Assembly (NCBI GenBank): GCA_963770765.1
Contig: CAVYQS010000009.1
Coordinates: 1 to 64,000, forward strand
DNA length: 64,000 bases
From: CAVPCY01 sp963770765
Lineage (GTDB): Bacteria > Actinomycetota > Coriobacteriia > Anaerosomatales > PHET01
Direction of reading: 5' to 3'
The position numbers were made by a program, and so were the translations under genes. Positions 53,329-62,558 of this stretch are shown here, piece by piece. The first letter of the stretch is position 1, and the number at the start of each line of letters is the position of its first letter. The notes beneath the pieces are model-generated. The model was not told the DNA's origin and made no database searches. It saw only the letters and a list, made by a program, of their open reading frames with translations.

Positions 53329-54822
53329 GTGGCAAACCCCAAACAGCAGTTCGTCCCGCCAAGCGTCTACGCTATGGGTGTGCTCGTCTTCGGCGGCGGC
53401 GCGATCGGCATGGTGCTCGAGCTTGTGGGCGCGCGTCTGCTCGCCCCGTACTTCGGCAACTCGCTGTTCGTATGGACGAGCCTGATCGGCGTCATGCTCG
53501 GCTTCATGAGCCTGGGCTACTTCCTGGGCGGCCGGCTCGCCGACCGTCATCTCGACACGGGGTGGCTGTTCTGGATCCTTGTGGGCGCCTCCGCGTCCGT
53601 CGCGCTGATAGCGGTGGTCGAGGGGTTCGTGCTGCCACTGCTGGGCGCAGGCGAGGCGACCCGCCTGCTGGCGGTGGTCTCGGCGACAATCCTGTTCGCG
53701 ATTCCGTCGACGCTGCTGGGCATGATCACGCCGTACTGCATGCGGCTACGGATGCACACCATCGAGGACTCCGGCTCCACTGTGGGTTCGCTTGGCGCGC
53801 TGGGGACACTGGGCTCGATCGTGGGGACCTTCGCGGCGGGCTTCTGGCTGATCTCGCTGTTCGGCAGCCATGACATGCTGACGCTCATCGCCGGCACGCT
53901 CGCGCTGCTATCGCTCCTTGTGATCGGTGGGGTGCGCAATCCGCGGCGCGTGGGCGCAGTTGCAGCGCTGGTCGTGGTCGTCGCGTTGGGAGCGACCATC
54001 GCCGGCGCCGACACCATCGACACTCAATACGATCGCTACTTCCTGCGAGAGATACAGGACCCCGAGAGCGGACGCCCGCTCATCGGGCTGTCGCGCGACG
54101 AGAAGTCGGCCGAATCGGCGGCATACGAGGACACCGGAGAGCCGTACCGATTCGACTACTACGGCTTCTACGACCTCGCATCGACCCTGCGGGGGCCCGT
54201 CAATAGCGCGCTGCTGATCGGTGGGGGCACGTTCAGCTATCCTCGGCTGTTCCTGAGTTCGAACCCGACCGCCACCATGGACGCTGTGGAGATCGATCCA
54301 GCGCTCTATGGAATCGCCAAGGACCGGTTCGGCTTCGTTGATGACCCGCGGCTCAACCTGTACTTCGAGGACGGCCGGATCTTCATGAATAAGGCTGGCG
54401 GAACCTACAACGCGATCTTCGTCGACGCCTTCAAGTCTGAGCAGACGGTGCCCTACCAGCTCACCACCAAGGAGAACTGGCAGCGCGCCTACGATCTGCT
54501 TGACGACGATGGCGTGCTCGTGATGAACGTGATCGCGTCGCCCGACGACGAGCGTGCGCGCTTCTTCGACTCGCTCTACGCGACAATCTCGGAGGTGTTC
54601 CCCGAGGTGCGCGCGTTTCGGGTGCAGGAGCAGGCCGAGGGCGCTCTGCTCAACACCTCGATCGTTGCGATGAAGAACCCGGATGCGGACATTGCGGCGA
54701 TTCTGCGCGAGGCGAATCCCGAGGTCTACGCACGCATGTACGCCGAGTATGAGCCTCCGGTCGACGCGACGATCTTCACAGACGACTTCGCGCCGGTCGA
54801 TCAGTACTTGCTGGGCTTCTAG
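53329..54822 (+). CDS. Spermidine synthase-like protein with membrane domain
   Basis: 497 aa from GTG 53329 (weak ribosome site). Seven or so membrane segments fill residues 10-220 (VLELVGARLLAPYFGNSLFV is the usual start of this family), then a soluble SpeE-like domain with NSALLIGGGTFSYPRLFL, MDAVEIDPALYGIAK and NAIFVDAFKSEQTVPYQL. Such fused membrane/aminopropyltransferase-like proteins are widespread; true polyamine activity is often not shown. It converges on the next gene with only four bases between the stop codons. Confidence 0.83.
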   Translation: MANPKQQFVPPSVYAMGVLVFGGGAIGMVLELVGARLLAPYFGNSLFVWTSLIGVMLGFMSLGYFLGGRLADRHLDTGWLFWILVGASASVALIAVVEGFVLPLLGAGEATRLLAVVSATILFAIPSTLLGMITPYCMRLRMHTIEDSGSTVGSLGALGTLGSIVGTFAAGFWLISLFGSHDMLTLIAGTLALLSLLVIGGVRNPRRVGAVAALVVVVALGATIAGADTIDTQYDRYFLREIQDPESGRPLIGLSRDEKSAESAAYEDTGEPYRFDYYGFYDLASTLRGPVNSALLIGGGTFSYPRLFLSSNPTATMDAVEIDPALYGIAKDRFGFVDDPRLNLYFEDGRIFMNKAGGTYNAIFVDAFKSEQTVPYQLTTKENWQRAYDLLDDDGVLVMNVIASPDDERARFFDSLYATISEVFPEVRAFRVQEQAEGALLNTSIVAMKNPDADIAAILREANPEVYARMYAEYEPPVDATIFTDDFAPVDQYLLGF

Positions 54823-54826
54823 GTAC

Positions 54827-56686
54827 TTACAGTGCGCAATCTCGCTGGGTGAAGCCCGGCTCGAGCCGCTCGATAGGCCCCTCGAGGGCGCTGACGTCTC
54901 CTGCGAGTGCGCCGCTGATGAGAGCCCGGATGTCGGCATCGAACTCCGGCTCGGGGACGGTCACCCTGTCGACGCGCAGGATCTTGTCGCGCTCGGTGGG
55001 CAGGAGCGACTCGCTCTTGGTGATGAGCTCTTCGTGCAGCTTCTCACCAGGTCGCAGACCCACGAACGCGACATCGGCGGGAACCCCTGACAGCGCAATC
55101 ATCTTGCGGGCGAGGTCGACGATCTTCACCGGCTCGCCCATCTCAAGCACGAAGATATCGCCGGGCGTCCCGATTGCCTGCGCTTGGAGCACAAGCCGGG
55201 CTGCCTCCGGAATCGTCATGAAGTAGCGAGTCACCTCGGGGTCGGTGACCGTGAGGGGTCCTCCTCGGCGAAGCTGCTCTTCGAAGATGGGGACGACCGA
55301 GCCGCGGCTGGCGAGTACGTTGCCGAAGCGCACGGCGACTGCGTTGAGGCGTCCTCGGCGGGTGGCGGCGAGCATCTCACGCTCGGCCAGCGACTTGGTG
55401 AGCCCCATGATGTTGACGGGCGCAACGGCCTTATCGGTGGAGATGAGCACGAAACGCTCGATTCCGTACCGCTCGCACGCCTCGATTACCTGCTGGGTGC
55501 CCAGCACGTTGGTCTTGATCGCCTCGGCAGGAGCGAGCTCCATGAGCGGTACGTGCTTGTAGGCGGCCGCATGGAGCACGACTTGCGGTGACTTCTCGGT
55601 GAACAGCGATTCGAGCCGGTCGGCATCTCTGATGTCGCAGATGCACATCTCGCTCACGCCAGGACTGGTGGATTCGAGCTCGAGGTGGAGCTCGTAGAGA
55701 CGCGACTCGTCGATCTCGATGAGGAGCAGACGTGAGGGGCGCAGGAGTGCGATCTGGCGGCAGAGCTCCGAGCCGATCGATCCGGCAGCGCCGGTGACCG
55801 CGACTACCTTGTCCGCGATCGTGCTCCTGACCTGCTCGACGTCGATGCAGGTAGGCTCGCGGCCCAGCAGATCCTCGACGTCCACGCTGCGCAGGTCTCT
55901 CAGGCTCACAGAGCCCTTCGCGATGACGAGAGCCGGCATCACTCGCGTCTGGACGCCAGCGTCCGCAGCGGCGTTGAGGATGCGGCGCACGGTCTCGCGG
56001 GGAGCCGAAGGCATCGCGACGAGGATCTCCTCGACGGCGTATCGCTGCACCGCGGCCTCAAGCTCATACGGTGAGCCGAGCACCGTGACGCCGTTGAGCG
56101 TTCGACCCTTGAGAGCGGGATCGTCGTCGAGAAAACCCACAACGGACAGCTCGAGATCGGGACGACCTTGAATCTCGCGAAGCAGCAGAGAACCGGCACT
56201 GCCGGCCCCAACGATGAGCACCCGGCGTCCCGCGCCCAGCCGGGCTGAGCGCAGGTACATGAGCACGCGTGCAGCCAGCCGCGATGCAGCCGCACCAAGG
56301 AACACCAGCATGGCTTGGATGAAGAGAACGCCGATCGGGACGGGGCGCATGCCCCATACACCTGCGAGGAGCAGATCGATGCACAAGAGCAATGCTGCAC
56401 CGATTGCCGTAGCTGCGAAGAGTTTGAGCAGCGTGTCGACGCCCACGTAGCGCAAGACGAGCCGATAGAGACCCCACACGGCGAAGAGCGTGCCGTAGAC
56501 GACCGCAGATAGGGCGACGAGGGGCGTGATCCAGTCGGCGAACGCAGGTGGGACGGCTCCCTCGAATCGCGCGTAGTACGCGATCACCGTGGCAAGGACC
56601 ACCACCGTGAGGTCGAGCACGATGAGTACGGAGTTCCAGAGACGGCCGGTCGCCCGAGCGCGAGCGTAGAGGTCGTGCAGTGTCAT
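54827..56686 (-). CDS. PglF/CapD-type membrane nucleotide-sugar 4,6-dehydratase
   Basis: 619 aa. Four N-terminal membrane segments, a first Rossmann domain (RRVLIVGAGSAGSLLLREI) and a second SDR domain with VAVTGAAGSIGSELCRQI. The active site LISTDKAVAPVNIMGLTK has Met-x-x-x-Lys in place of the usual Tyr-x-x-x-Lys, as in WbpM/PglF/FlaA1. It would convert UDP-GlcNAc to the 4-keto-6-deoxy sugar, the first step of the bacillosamine route. The four next genes upstream on this strand supply the other steps. Confidence 0.9.
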   Translation of the reverse strand: MTLHDLYARARATGRLWNSVLIVLDLTVVVLATVIAYYARFEGAVPPAFADWITPLVALSAVVYGTLFAVWGLYRLVLRYVGVDTLLKLFAATAIGAALLLCIDLLLAGVWGMRPVPIGVLFIQAMLVFLGAAASRLAARVLMYLRSARLGAGRRVLIVGAGSAGSLLLREIQGRPDLELSVVGFLDDDPALKGRTLNGVTVLGSPYELEAAVQRYAVEEILVAMPSAPRETVRRILNAAADAGVQTRVMPALVIAKGSVSLRDLRSVDVEDLLGREPTCIDVEQVRSTIADKVVAVTGAAGSIGSELCRQIALLRPSRLLLIEIDESRLYELHLELESTSPGVSEMCICDIRDADRLESLFTEKSPQVVLHAAAYKHVPLMELAPAEAIKTNVLGTQQVIEACERYGIERFVLISTDKAVAPVNIMGLTKSLAEREMLAATRRGRLNAVAVRFGNVLASRGSVVPIFEEQLRRGGPLTVTDPEVTRYFMTIPEAARLVLQAQAIGTPGDIFVLEMGEPVKIVDLARKMIALSGVPADVAFVGLRPGEKLHEELITKSESLLPTERDKILRVDRVTVPEPEFDADIRALISGALAGDVSALEGPIERLEPGFTQRDCAL

Positions 56687-57906
56687 CGGGTCGCCACCTC
56701 AAGGACCTTTCGCACGGCGGCGATTGTGTCGTCCATGTCAGCAAGCGCGAGCGTGGGGTGCACGAAGAACGCGATCGACGCGTCGTGGACGCGCGATGCC
56801 GATGGGAGACGCTCCGCTGGCCCAAGGCCCGCCCTGGCGAACGCGACTTCTCGGTAGATCTCGGCGCACCCTCCGTACTGGGCAGGCGTGCCCTCGGCGG
56901 TGATCGCCCGCGTGATACGGTCACGATTCCAGCCGTCAGCGAGCGCCTCGGGGTTGACGGTGCCGTATAGGCGGTAGAAGGCGTGTTCGGTGTCGGCGGG
57001 TGGCAGGGGGATCGTCAGCGCATCGAGCCCGGCGAGTCCGTGCGCGAGGCGCAGGGCGTTGCGTGTCCGCGCCGCATGCCACGCGGGCAGCTTGCGCAGG
57101 CCCGCTCGTGCTACTGCCGCCGACATCTCGTCGAGACGCCAGTTCGTGCCGAAGCTGTCGACCAGCCATGCGAACGAGGTCGATCCGCGCATGAACTCGG
57201 GGTCGCTCACCTTGGCGAGCGACTTGCCGTGGTCCTTGTACTCCCAGGCGCGAACGTAGGCGTCTGGGTCGTCAAGCACGAGAAGTCCGCCGTCCCCAAC
57301 GGGCACGATCTTGTCCTGACAGAAGGAGAAAGCGGCCGCGTGGCTGCCGAGCGCACCTACCGGGCGACCATGGTACATGCCGCCGTGTGCCTGCGCGCAG
57401 TCCTCGACCACGATGAGGTCGCGCTCGCGAGCCAGGGCCATGATTGGGTCCATATCGACCGGCCAGCCGCCCAGATGCACTGGGATGACCGCGCGGGTCC
57501 GCTCGGTGAGCACGGCCGCCACGGTTTGGGCTGTGAGGTTGTTACTGGTGCCGTCGATATCGGCGACTACCGGCACGGCGCCCACCGCAACCACCGCGCT
57601 CGCGGTGGCGATGTAGGTGCGGGAGGGCACGACGACCTCGTCGCCTGCGCCAACCCCAAACGCGCGCAAAGCGAGCTCGAGTGCGAGCGTGCCGTTCGCA
57701 AGCGCGATGCCGTACTCGCGTCCCACCGACTTGGCGTACTCGCGTTCGAGCTCGCGCCCTTGCGTGCCGGTCCAGTAGTTGAGGCGGCCCGAGCGCAGCA
57801 CCTCTGATGCGGCTTCGATCTCCTCGACGCCGGGTGCAGGCCACGACGGCATCGGGGCGGTGCGGACAGGCGCTCCTCCGTCTATCGCGAGGCGCTCGGG
57901 AGTCAC
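56683..57906 (-). CDS. DegT/DnrJ/EryC1 aminotransferase (PglE-like)
   Basis: 407 aa from GTG 57906. The PLP site AAFSFCQDKIVPVGDGG carries the expected Lys, with LANGTLALELALRAFGVG and VVEDCAQAHGG upstream. It would aminate the 4-keto sugar made by the PglF-like enzyme. Its ends overlap both neighbours (GTGA at each side), in line with tight co-expression. Confidence 0.88.
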   Translation of the reverse strand: MTPERLAIDGGAPVRTAPMPSWPAPGVEEIEAASEVLRSGRLNYWTGTQGRELEREYAKSVGREYGIALANGTLALELALRAFGVGAGDEVVVPSRTYIATASAVVAVGAVPVVADIDGTSNNLTAQTVAAVLTERTRAVIPVHLGGWPVDMDPIMALARERDLIVVEDCAQAHGGMYHGRPVGALGSHAAAFSFCQDKIVPVGDGGLLVLDDPDAYVRAWEYKDHGKSLAKVSDPEFMRGSTSFAWLVDSFGTNWRLDEMSAAVARAGLRKLPAWHAARTRNALRLAHGLAGLDALTIPLPPADTEHAFYRLYGTVNPEALADGWNRDRITRAITAEGTPAQYGGCAEIYREVAFARAGLGPAERLPSASRVHDASIAFFVHPTLALADMDDTIAAVRKVLEVATR

Positions 57907-58517
57907 TCGGTGCCCACCTGACGCAGTACGATCGCCGGGACACCGGCGCACACAACGCGCGAGGGGAGTGCCGACACCACCACCGCTCCGGCGCCCACCA
58001 CGCTCCAGTCGCCAACGCTGGCACGGGGGACGAGGCTGGATCCGGCGCCTACGAGCGTGCCGTTTCCCACCGACACGCCGCCGCAGAGGCTTGCGGTGGG
58101 ACCGATCAACGCGTGTTCGCCCACGGTGCAGTCGTGGTCGATGGTGCAGCCGGTGTTGAGAATCGCATCTGCGCCAATACGAGCGTCGACATTGATGATC
58201 ACTCCGGCCGCGACGAAGCTGCCAGCGCCGATCTCGACCTGCTCGGCGATCACCGCCGACGGGTGGATGACCGCGATCGGCGTCATCCCGCCGGCGATGT
58301 GTCGATCGTACTCACGGGCACGTGCGGCGTTATCTCCGATGGCTACGATGAAGCCATCTGCGGTGACAGCGGAGGCATCGTGGCTCACGGAGATGCCAAG
58401 AACCTCGGTGGTGCCGCCTGGAGCCCCGATGACACCTGCGATTTCGTAGCCGCAACAGCGAGCCGCATCGATGACGACCTTCGCATGTCCGCCAGCGCCG
58501 ATGACAAGCAGTCTCAC
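57903..58517 (-). CDS. Sugar N-acetyltransferase (PglD/NeuD-like)
   Basis: 204 aa. N-terminal small nucleotide-sugar domain (LLVIGAGGHAKVVIDAA) and a C-terminal left-handed beta-helix of hexapeptide repeats (IGADAILNTGCTIDHDCTVG with the catalytic His in the DHD segment; VSVGNGTLVGAGSSL). It would acetylate the 4-amino group with acetyl-CoA to give a UDP-bacillosamine-type sugar. Confidence 0.9.
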   Translation of the reverse strand: MRLLVIGAGGHAKVVIDAARCCGYEIAGVIGAPGGTTEVLGISVSHDASAVTADGFIVAIGDNAARAREYDRHIAGGMTPIAVIHPSAVIAEQVEIGAGSFVAAGVIINVDARIGADAILNTGCTIDHDCTVGEHALIGPTASLCGGVSVGNGTLVGAGSSLVPRASVGDWSVVGAGAVVVSALPSRVVCAGVPAIVLRQVGTE

Positions 58518-59170
58518 AGGTCCTCCTTGGGCAGCTCACGATCGTCCGCCGGATTGAACGGCTCCATCGTGGCGTGCCCTTCAGCCGAGACTCCGCTCCT
58601 GTTGAGCACAGTCCGCAGCGTCATGGCAACGACACGCAGATCCAGAGCGAGCGACCGGTTGTCGACGTAATAGACGTCCATATCCAATCGGTCCTCCCAG
58701 GAGGCGGCGTTTCTGCCGTTGACCTGCGCCCACCCGGTGATTCCAGGGCGGACCTCGTGTCGCCTCGCTTGGTGCTCATTGTACCGCTCGAGGTACTCGG
58801 GAAGCAGCGGTCGAGGGCCGACCAGGCTCATTTCGCCTTTGAGGACATTCCAAAGCTCCGGCAGCTCGTCGAGCGAGGTGGAGCGGAGCGTGCGACCAAA
58901 GATAGTGAGCCGGTCGGCGTCACTGTCGACGGCCGCAACTGCAGTGGTGCCCGCGGCGCCATCGTGCATCGTTCGGAACTTGTAGATGGTGAAGAGCCTT
59001 CCGTCGAGGCCCGGGCGACGCTGCGTGAAGAGGGTCGGTGAGCCCAGCTTGATACGAACAAGGAGCCCGACTACCAGCAGCACTGGGCTGAGAACGACCA
59101 GCAAGACCACCGAAAACACCACGTCCGCGGTGCGTTTGAAGATGTCGTAGGTCTTAGCGGAACGCTTCAC
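58514..59170 (-). CDS. Undecaprenyl-phosphate phosphoglycosyl transferase (PglC-like)
   Basis: 218 aa from GTG 59170. One N-terminal hydrophobic hairpin (VVFSVVLLVVLSPVLLVVGL), then FTIYKFRTMHDG, SLDELPELWNVLKGEMSLVG with PRPLLPEY next, and RPGITGWAQVNGRN: the small monotopic bacterial sugar transferase family. The Asp-Glu pair in SLDEL is catalytic in the family. Starts a lipid-linked glycan by moving phospho-sugar to undecaprenyl phosphate. Confidence 0.93.
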   Translation of the reverse strand: MKRSAKTYDIFKRTADVVFSVVLLVVLSPVLLVVGLLVRIKLGSPTLFTQRRPGLDGRLFTIYKFRTMHDGAAGTTAVAAVDSDADRLTIFGRTLRSTSLDELPELWNVLKGEMSLVGPRPLLPEYLERYNEHQARRHEVRPGITGWAQVNGRNAASWEDRLDMDVYYVDNRSLALDLRVVAMTLRTVLNRSGVSAEGHATMEPFNPADDRELPKEDL

Positions 59171-60296
59171 GGTAGAGGTCCTCGTAGGCGGCGATGATGC
59201 GGGGCAGGGAGTACTCGGCGAGGGCTCGCTCGCGGGCGACGCGTCCTCGCGACTCGACTTCGTGCGGATGGCTCACCGCGTGATCGATCGCGCGCGCCAG
59301 GGCGGCTGCGTCGTTCTTGGCGACGATCCATCCGGCCGACGACCCTACCGCATCGCTGATGCCACGCGTCTGCGTGCCGATTACGGGGGTACCGCACGAC
59401 ATCGCCTCGAGGACCGAGCGGGGGAGACCCTCGCGCTCACTTACAAGCGTCGCAGCGTCGCTGGCTCTCAGGATCGCAGGTACGTCTCGGCGGTAGCCTG
59501 CCCAGTGGATGCGGGAGGAGACGCCGAGCTCATCGGCCTTCGAGCGCAGCTTCGCCTCGAGCGGCCCTTTCCCCACGAGGACCAGCACCGCGGACTCGTC
59601 GACGACGTGAGCGAGTGCCTCGAGCAGGTGGGCGTGGCGCTTCACGGGGGCTAGTTCGGCCACCATGGTGATCATGAACGCATCGTGCGCGACGTTCAGA
59701 GCGGCACGCGCTTCCTCGCGCTCATCAGGCGTCGCGGCGTATGGCGAGTAGGCGTCCGTGTCGACGCCGATGCCGGGGATGAGCCGGATTCGCTCGGCAG
59801 GAAGGGTACCCAGGCTGCGCGCGGCGGCGAGGTCTTCTTCGTTGATGGTCACGAGGTAGTCGGTCCACCTTCCGGCGACTCGCTCCATGGCGCGGTAGGC
59901 GGCATGGGGGAGTGCTGACTGACCCTGGTAGAAGTGGAACCCGTGAGCGGTGTAGACGATGGCAGGGCGCTCGCTGGCCGCAACTCCGCGCAGTGCGTAG
60001 CGCGTGACGAACGCGGCGATGGGTGTGTGAACGTGTACGAGGTCGTAGTGCCCGCGCTCCACGATCTCGCGCACCTGGCGGGCGGTTCCCGCGAGGTTGC
60101 GAGGGTCAAGCGGGTTGCGGCTCCACGCGACGTCGAAGCGAGCGTCGAAGTGCTCGGCGATGTGAGGGTGGAGGGTAGCGCCGTTCGCGAGCGCGTCGAC
60201 GCGCCAGCCCACGGACCGGAAGTGATCAGCGAAGGGCAGCAGGAACGCCTCGAGCGTGACAGGGACGGTTGTGACGAAGAGGGCGGAGGGGCTCAT
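59154..60296 (-). CDS. GT4 glycosyltransferase (PglA-like)
   Basis: 380 aa. LFVTTVPVTLEAFLLPFADH, YDLVHVHTPIAAFVTRYALR, YTAHGFHFYQG, LIPGIGVDTDAYSP and SEREGLPRSVLEAMSCGTPV match the PglA/CapM-like GT4 group that adds the second sugar to the lipid-linked bacillosamine. First gene of this leftward operon; GGAG precedes the ATG. Confidence 0.88.
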   Translation of the reverse strand: MSPSALFVTTVPVTLEAFLLPFADHFRSVGWRVDALANGATLHPHIAEHFDARFDVAWSRNPLDPRNLAGTARQVREIVERGHYDLVHVHTPIAAFVTRYALRGVAASERPAIVYTAHGFHFYQGQSALPHAAYRAMERVAGRWTDYLVTINEEDLAAARSLGTLPAERIRLIPGIGVDTDAYSPYAATPDEREEARAALNVAHDAFMITMVAELAPVKRHAHLLEALAHVVDESAVLVLVGKGPLEAKLRSKADELGVSSRIHWAGYRRDVPAILRASDAATLVSEREGLPRSVLEAMSCGTPVIGTQTRGISDAVGSSAGWIVAKNDAAALARAIDHAVSHPHEVESRGRVARERALAEYSLPRIIAAYEDLYREAFR

Positions 60297-60388
60297 CGGG
60301 CTCCTCGAACCTTTGATCGGGAGTCTGGCGGGCGTGCGCCTTCAGTGTATCCGTTTCGCAGCGCAGCGCTGCCATCACCCACACCTGA

Positions 60389-60422
60389 TACAATCCTGCC
60401 CACCGCTGGCTGACCAAGGAGA
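60389..60422 (+). promoter_or_regulatory. Duplicate of the leuD leader
   Basis: 34 bases from TACAAT to the ribosome site AAGGAGA, identical to 62025-62058 except for one base (CTGGCTGACC where leuD has CTGGCCGACC). TACAAT may be the -10 box. Confidence 0.65.
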
Positions 60423-60467
60423 ATGGACAACTGGATGCCGAGACTGGTGGAAGCTGTCCGCCGATGA
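60423..60467 (+). CDS. 14-codon upstream ORF
   Basis: ATG directly after AAGGAGA encodes MDNWMPRLVEAVRR; the stop overlaps the next ATG as ATGA. The arrangement repeats that at 12826-12900: a copied leu leader, a short ORF and then a membrane protein coupled to it. Confidence 0.4.
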   Translation: MDNWMPRLVEAVRR

Positions 60468-61861
60468 CCGAAGACTTCATTGGGTGCCGCGATTCCGATA
60501 GGGTAGACACTCAGCCCCTACGTGACCCCTACGTGCGGCGCGCGGCGCGCCTTGTTGCGCTGTTTGCTGCTGCGGTCACAATTGGAGTGGCGCTACTCGC
60601 TGTTTCTACCACGTTGCCGCACGAGCCGATTAGGGCCAATGTGGCTAAGAGCGCCAAGGTACTGAGCGCCGAAGGGATGCTGCCGGCCCGCTTCTGGTTA
60701 TTCAACACCTTCGTCGGTGACAACTTCACCGACGCAGTGATGCTGTCCATCGCCATGATGGAGTCAGACGCGACGGTGGGGGATACGTTTGCCGGCGTCA
60801 ACTATGGCAGCGGCGGTGCAGCTGGGTACGACCAGGTGGTCACCCTGCAGCAGCGCGTAGACCTTGGGCTTCGGCCAGACTCAGCTTACTCACGTTATTG
60901 GCACGGTTACGTTGTAGCGCTCCGGCTAGCGCTCACCCAGCTCGACTACCTGATGATCCGTCTTCTGAATGCGATACTCCTAGGGCTACTCGCTGCATCC
61001 ACCACGCTACTGCTCGGTCTGCGCAATGGGAGAGGCGCAGCCTGCGCGTTCGTCATCGCCGCTGTGGTGACCGCCCCGCCGATACTTGTGCTCAACCTCC
61101 AGTTCGTCTCGGTGTTCTACGTAGCGCTCATCGGCATGATCGCAGCGCTGCTTCTTGGCGCGCGTCTCGTCACTTCGCGATGGGACCTCGAGCTGTTCCT
61201 GCTACTTGGTGCGGCCACGGCGTACGTCGACTTCCTGACGGCTCCCGTTGTCACGCTTGGGTTGCCGCTGCTCGTCGTGCTCGCGTCTGTGGTCGAGCAG
61301 GATGCTTGGCGCTCGCATCTCCACGCACTTCGACTCTCCGCGACATGGGCCGTCAGCTACGTGTGCTTCTGGGCCAGCAAGTGGGTCTTGGTGAATACGA
61401 TGATTCCGCAGCACGGCGGACAGGTGGGTAAGCAGATCGCAGGACGCGCCGGTGCAAGCTACGGACTGCTCGGTCGCTTCGTGCCAATAGCCAAGAACAT
61501 CGGTAATCTGGTCCCTAACACCCGCACGCTCGAGGTTAGCCTTGCGCCCTCCATCGACGCTGGCCTGCTCGCCTACGCTGCGTCCGTTGTCGCAATCGTG
61601 GCGATTCTGGTCTTGGGTTCCTGGCTGGCTCTCTATCGCCTGTCAGGTAGGCCCGCCGACGCCACACGGCGGGCAACCACGTTCCTGCTAGTGGCAATGC
61701 TTCCGTACGCTTGGTACTTTCTCGTTGCCCAGCACTCCGACCTGCACAACTATTTCACCTTCAGGGCTCAGGCCGTCACGGTCATGTCGATCGGACTCTT
61801 CTTCGTGTACTCAATTGACTGGCCGAACATCCGCGTGGGACGGGCTGCGGCTAGGTCGTAG
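60464..61861 (+). CDS. Polytopic membrane protein of unknown function
   Basis: 465 aa with about 10 membrane segments and a large first outer loop (residues ~55-150) containing NFTDAVMLSIAMMESD and YSRYWHGYVVALR. The WHGY segment and general layout resemble GT-C-type membrane transferases in glycan loci, but I see no decisive motif. Begins at the ATGA overlap with the short ORF. Confidence 0.65.
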   Translation: MTEDFIGCRDSDRVDTQPLRDPYVRRAARLVALFAAAVTIGVALLAVSTTLPHEPIRANVAKSAKVLSAEGMLPARFWLFNTFVGDNFTDAVMLSIAMMESDATVGDTFAGVNYGSGGAAGYDQVVTLQQRVDLGLRPDSAYSRYWHGYVVALRLALTQLDYLMIRLLNAILLGLLAASTTLLLGLRNGRGAACAFVIAAVVTAPPILVLNLQFVSVFYVALIGMIAALLLGARLVTSRWDLELFLLLGAATAYVDFLTAPVVTLGLPLLVVLASVVEQDAWRSHLHALRLSATWAVSYVCFWASKWVLVNTMIPQHGGQVGKQIAGRAGASYGLLGRFVPIAKNIGNLVPNTRTLEVSLAPSIDAGLLAYAASVVAIVAILVLGSWLALYRLSGRPADATRRATTFLLVAMLPYAWYFLVAQHSDLHNYFTFRAQAVTVMSIGLFFVYSIDWPNIRVGRAAARS

Positions 61862-62024
61862 AGTCCACTAGACTCAGCGACGATCATGTCTCTCCTCGCT
61901 CGAGCGCAAGCGTTGCGATGAGACTAGGGGGTCTTGAGGCTACTTTGGTCAGGGGGCGAGGATGAAGCGGCGCGGCGGCGTTCTTCGGGGCCGAGGAGGG
62001 GCGCTCGCGTCAGTCTCGGAATGC

Positions 62025-62063
62025 TACAATCCTGCCCACCGCTGGCCGACCAAGGAGACCACC
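62025..62063 (+). promoter_or_regulatory. leuD leader
   Basis: TACAAT (62025-62030) through AAGGAGA (62052-62058), then the GTG of leuD. One mismatch from the copy at 60389-60422. Confidence 0.6.
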
Positions 62064-62558
62064 GTGAAGTTCACCGGTAACGCCCACACGTACGGGCGCG
62101 ACGTCGACACCGACGTCATCATCCCCGCTCGCTACCTCAACACGAGCGATCCCGCCGAGCTCGCCAAACACTGCATGGAGGACCTCGACGCCGGGTTCGT
62201 GGGCAAAGTGGCAGCCGGAGACATCCTCGTTGCCGATGAGAACTTCGGCTGTGGCTCGAGCCGCGAGCACGCTCCGATCTCGATCAAGGCCGCCGGCATC
62301 GACGTCGTCATCGCCAAGAGCTTCGCACGCATCTTCTACCGCAACGCCATCAACACCGGCCTGCCCATCATGGAGGCGCCTGACGCCGTCGACGGCATCA
62401 GCGACGGTGACAAGGTTACCGTCGACGCCGACAACGGCGTCATCGTGAACGAGACCACCGGGGCGACCTACCAAGCGCAGCCCTTCCCGCCGTTCGTGAA
62501 GGACATCATCGAGAAGGGCGGGCTGATCGCCGCGGTACGGGAGAAGGTCGGCTCGTGA
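62064..62558 (+). CDS. leuD: 3-isopropylmalate dehydratase small subunit
   Basis: 164 aa from GTG 62064; the longer frame upstream would run through the leader. GRDVDTDVIIPARYLNTSD, ENFGCGSSREHAPISIKAAG and FYRNAINTGLP are the swivel-domain motifs of the short (~165 aa) LeuD class that pairs with the ~420-aa LeuC seen here. The stop overlaps leuB as GTGA. Confidence 0.96.
   Translation: MKFTGNAHTYGRDVDTDVIIPARYLNTSDPAELAKHCMEDLDAGFVGKVAAGDILVADENFGCGSSREHAPISIKAAGIDVVIAKSFARIFYRNAINTGLPIMEAPDAVDGISDGDKVTVDADNGVIVNETTGATYQAQPFPPFVKDIIEKGGLIAAVREKVGS

Noticed and set aside
61962..62063. Longer LeuD starting at 61962
   Set aside because: The extension covers the leader conserved at 60389 and is not found in the LeuD family; GTG 62064 gives the normal N-terminus.
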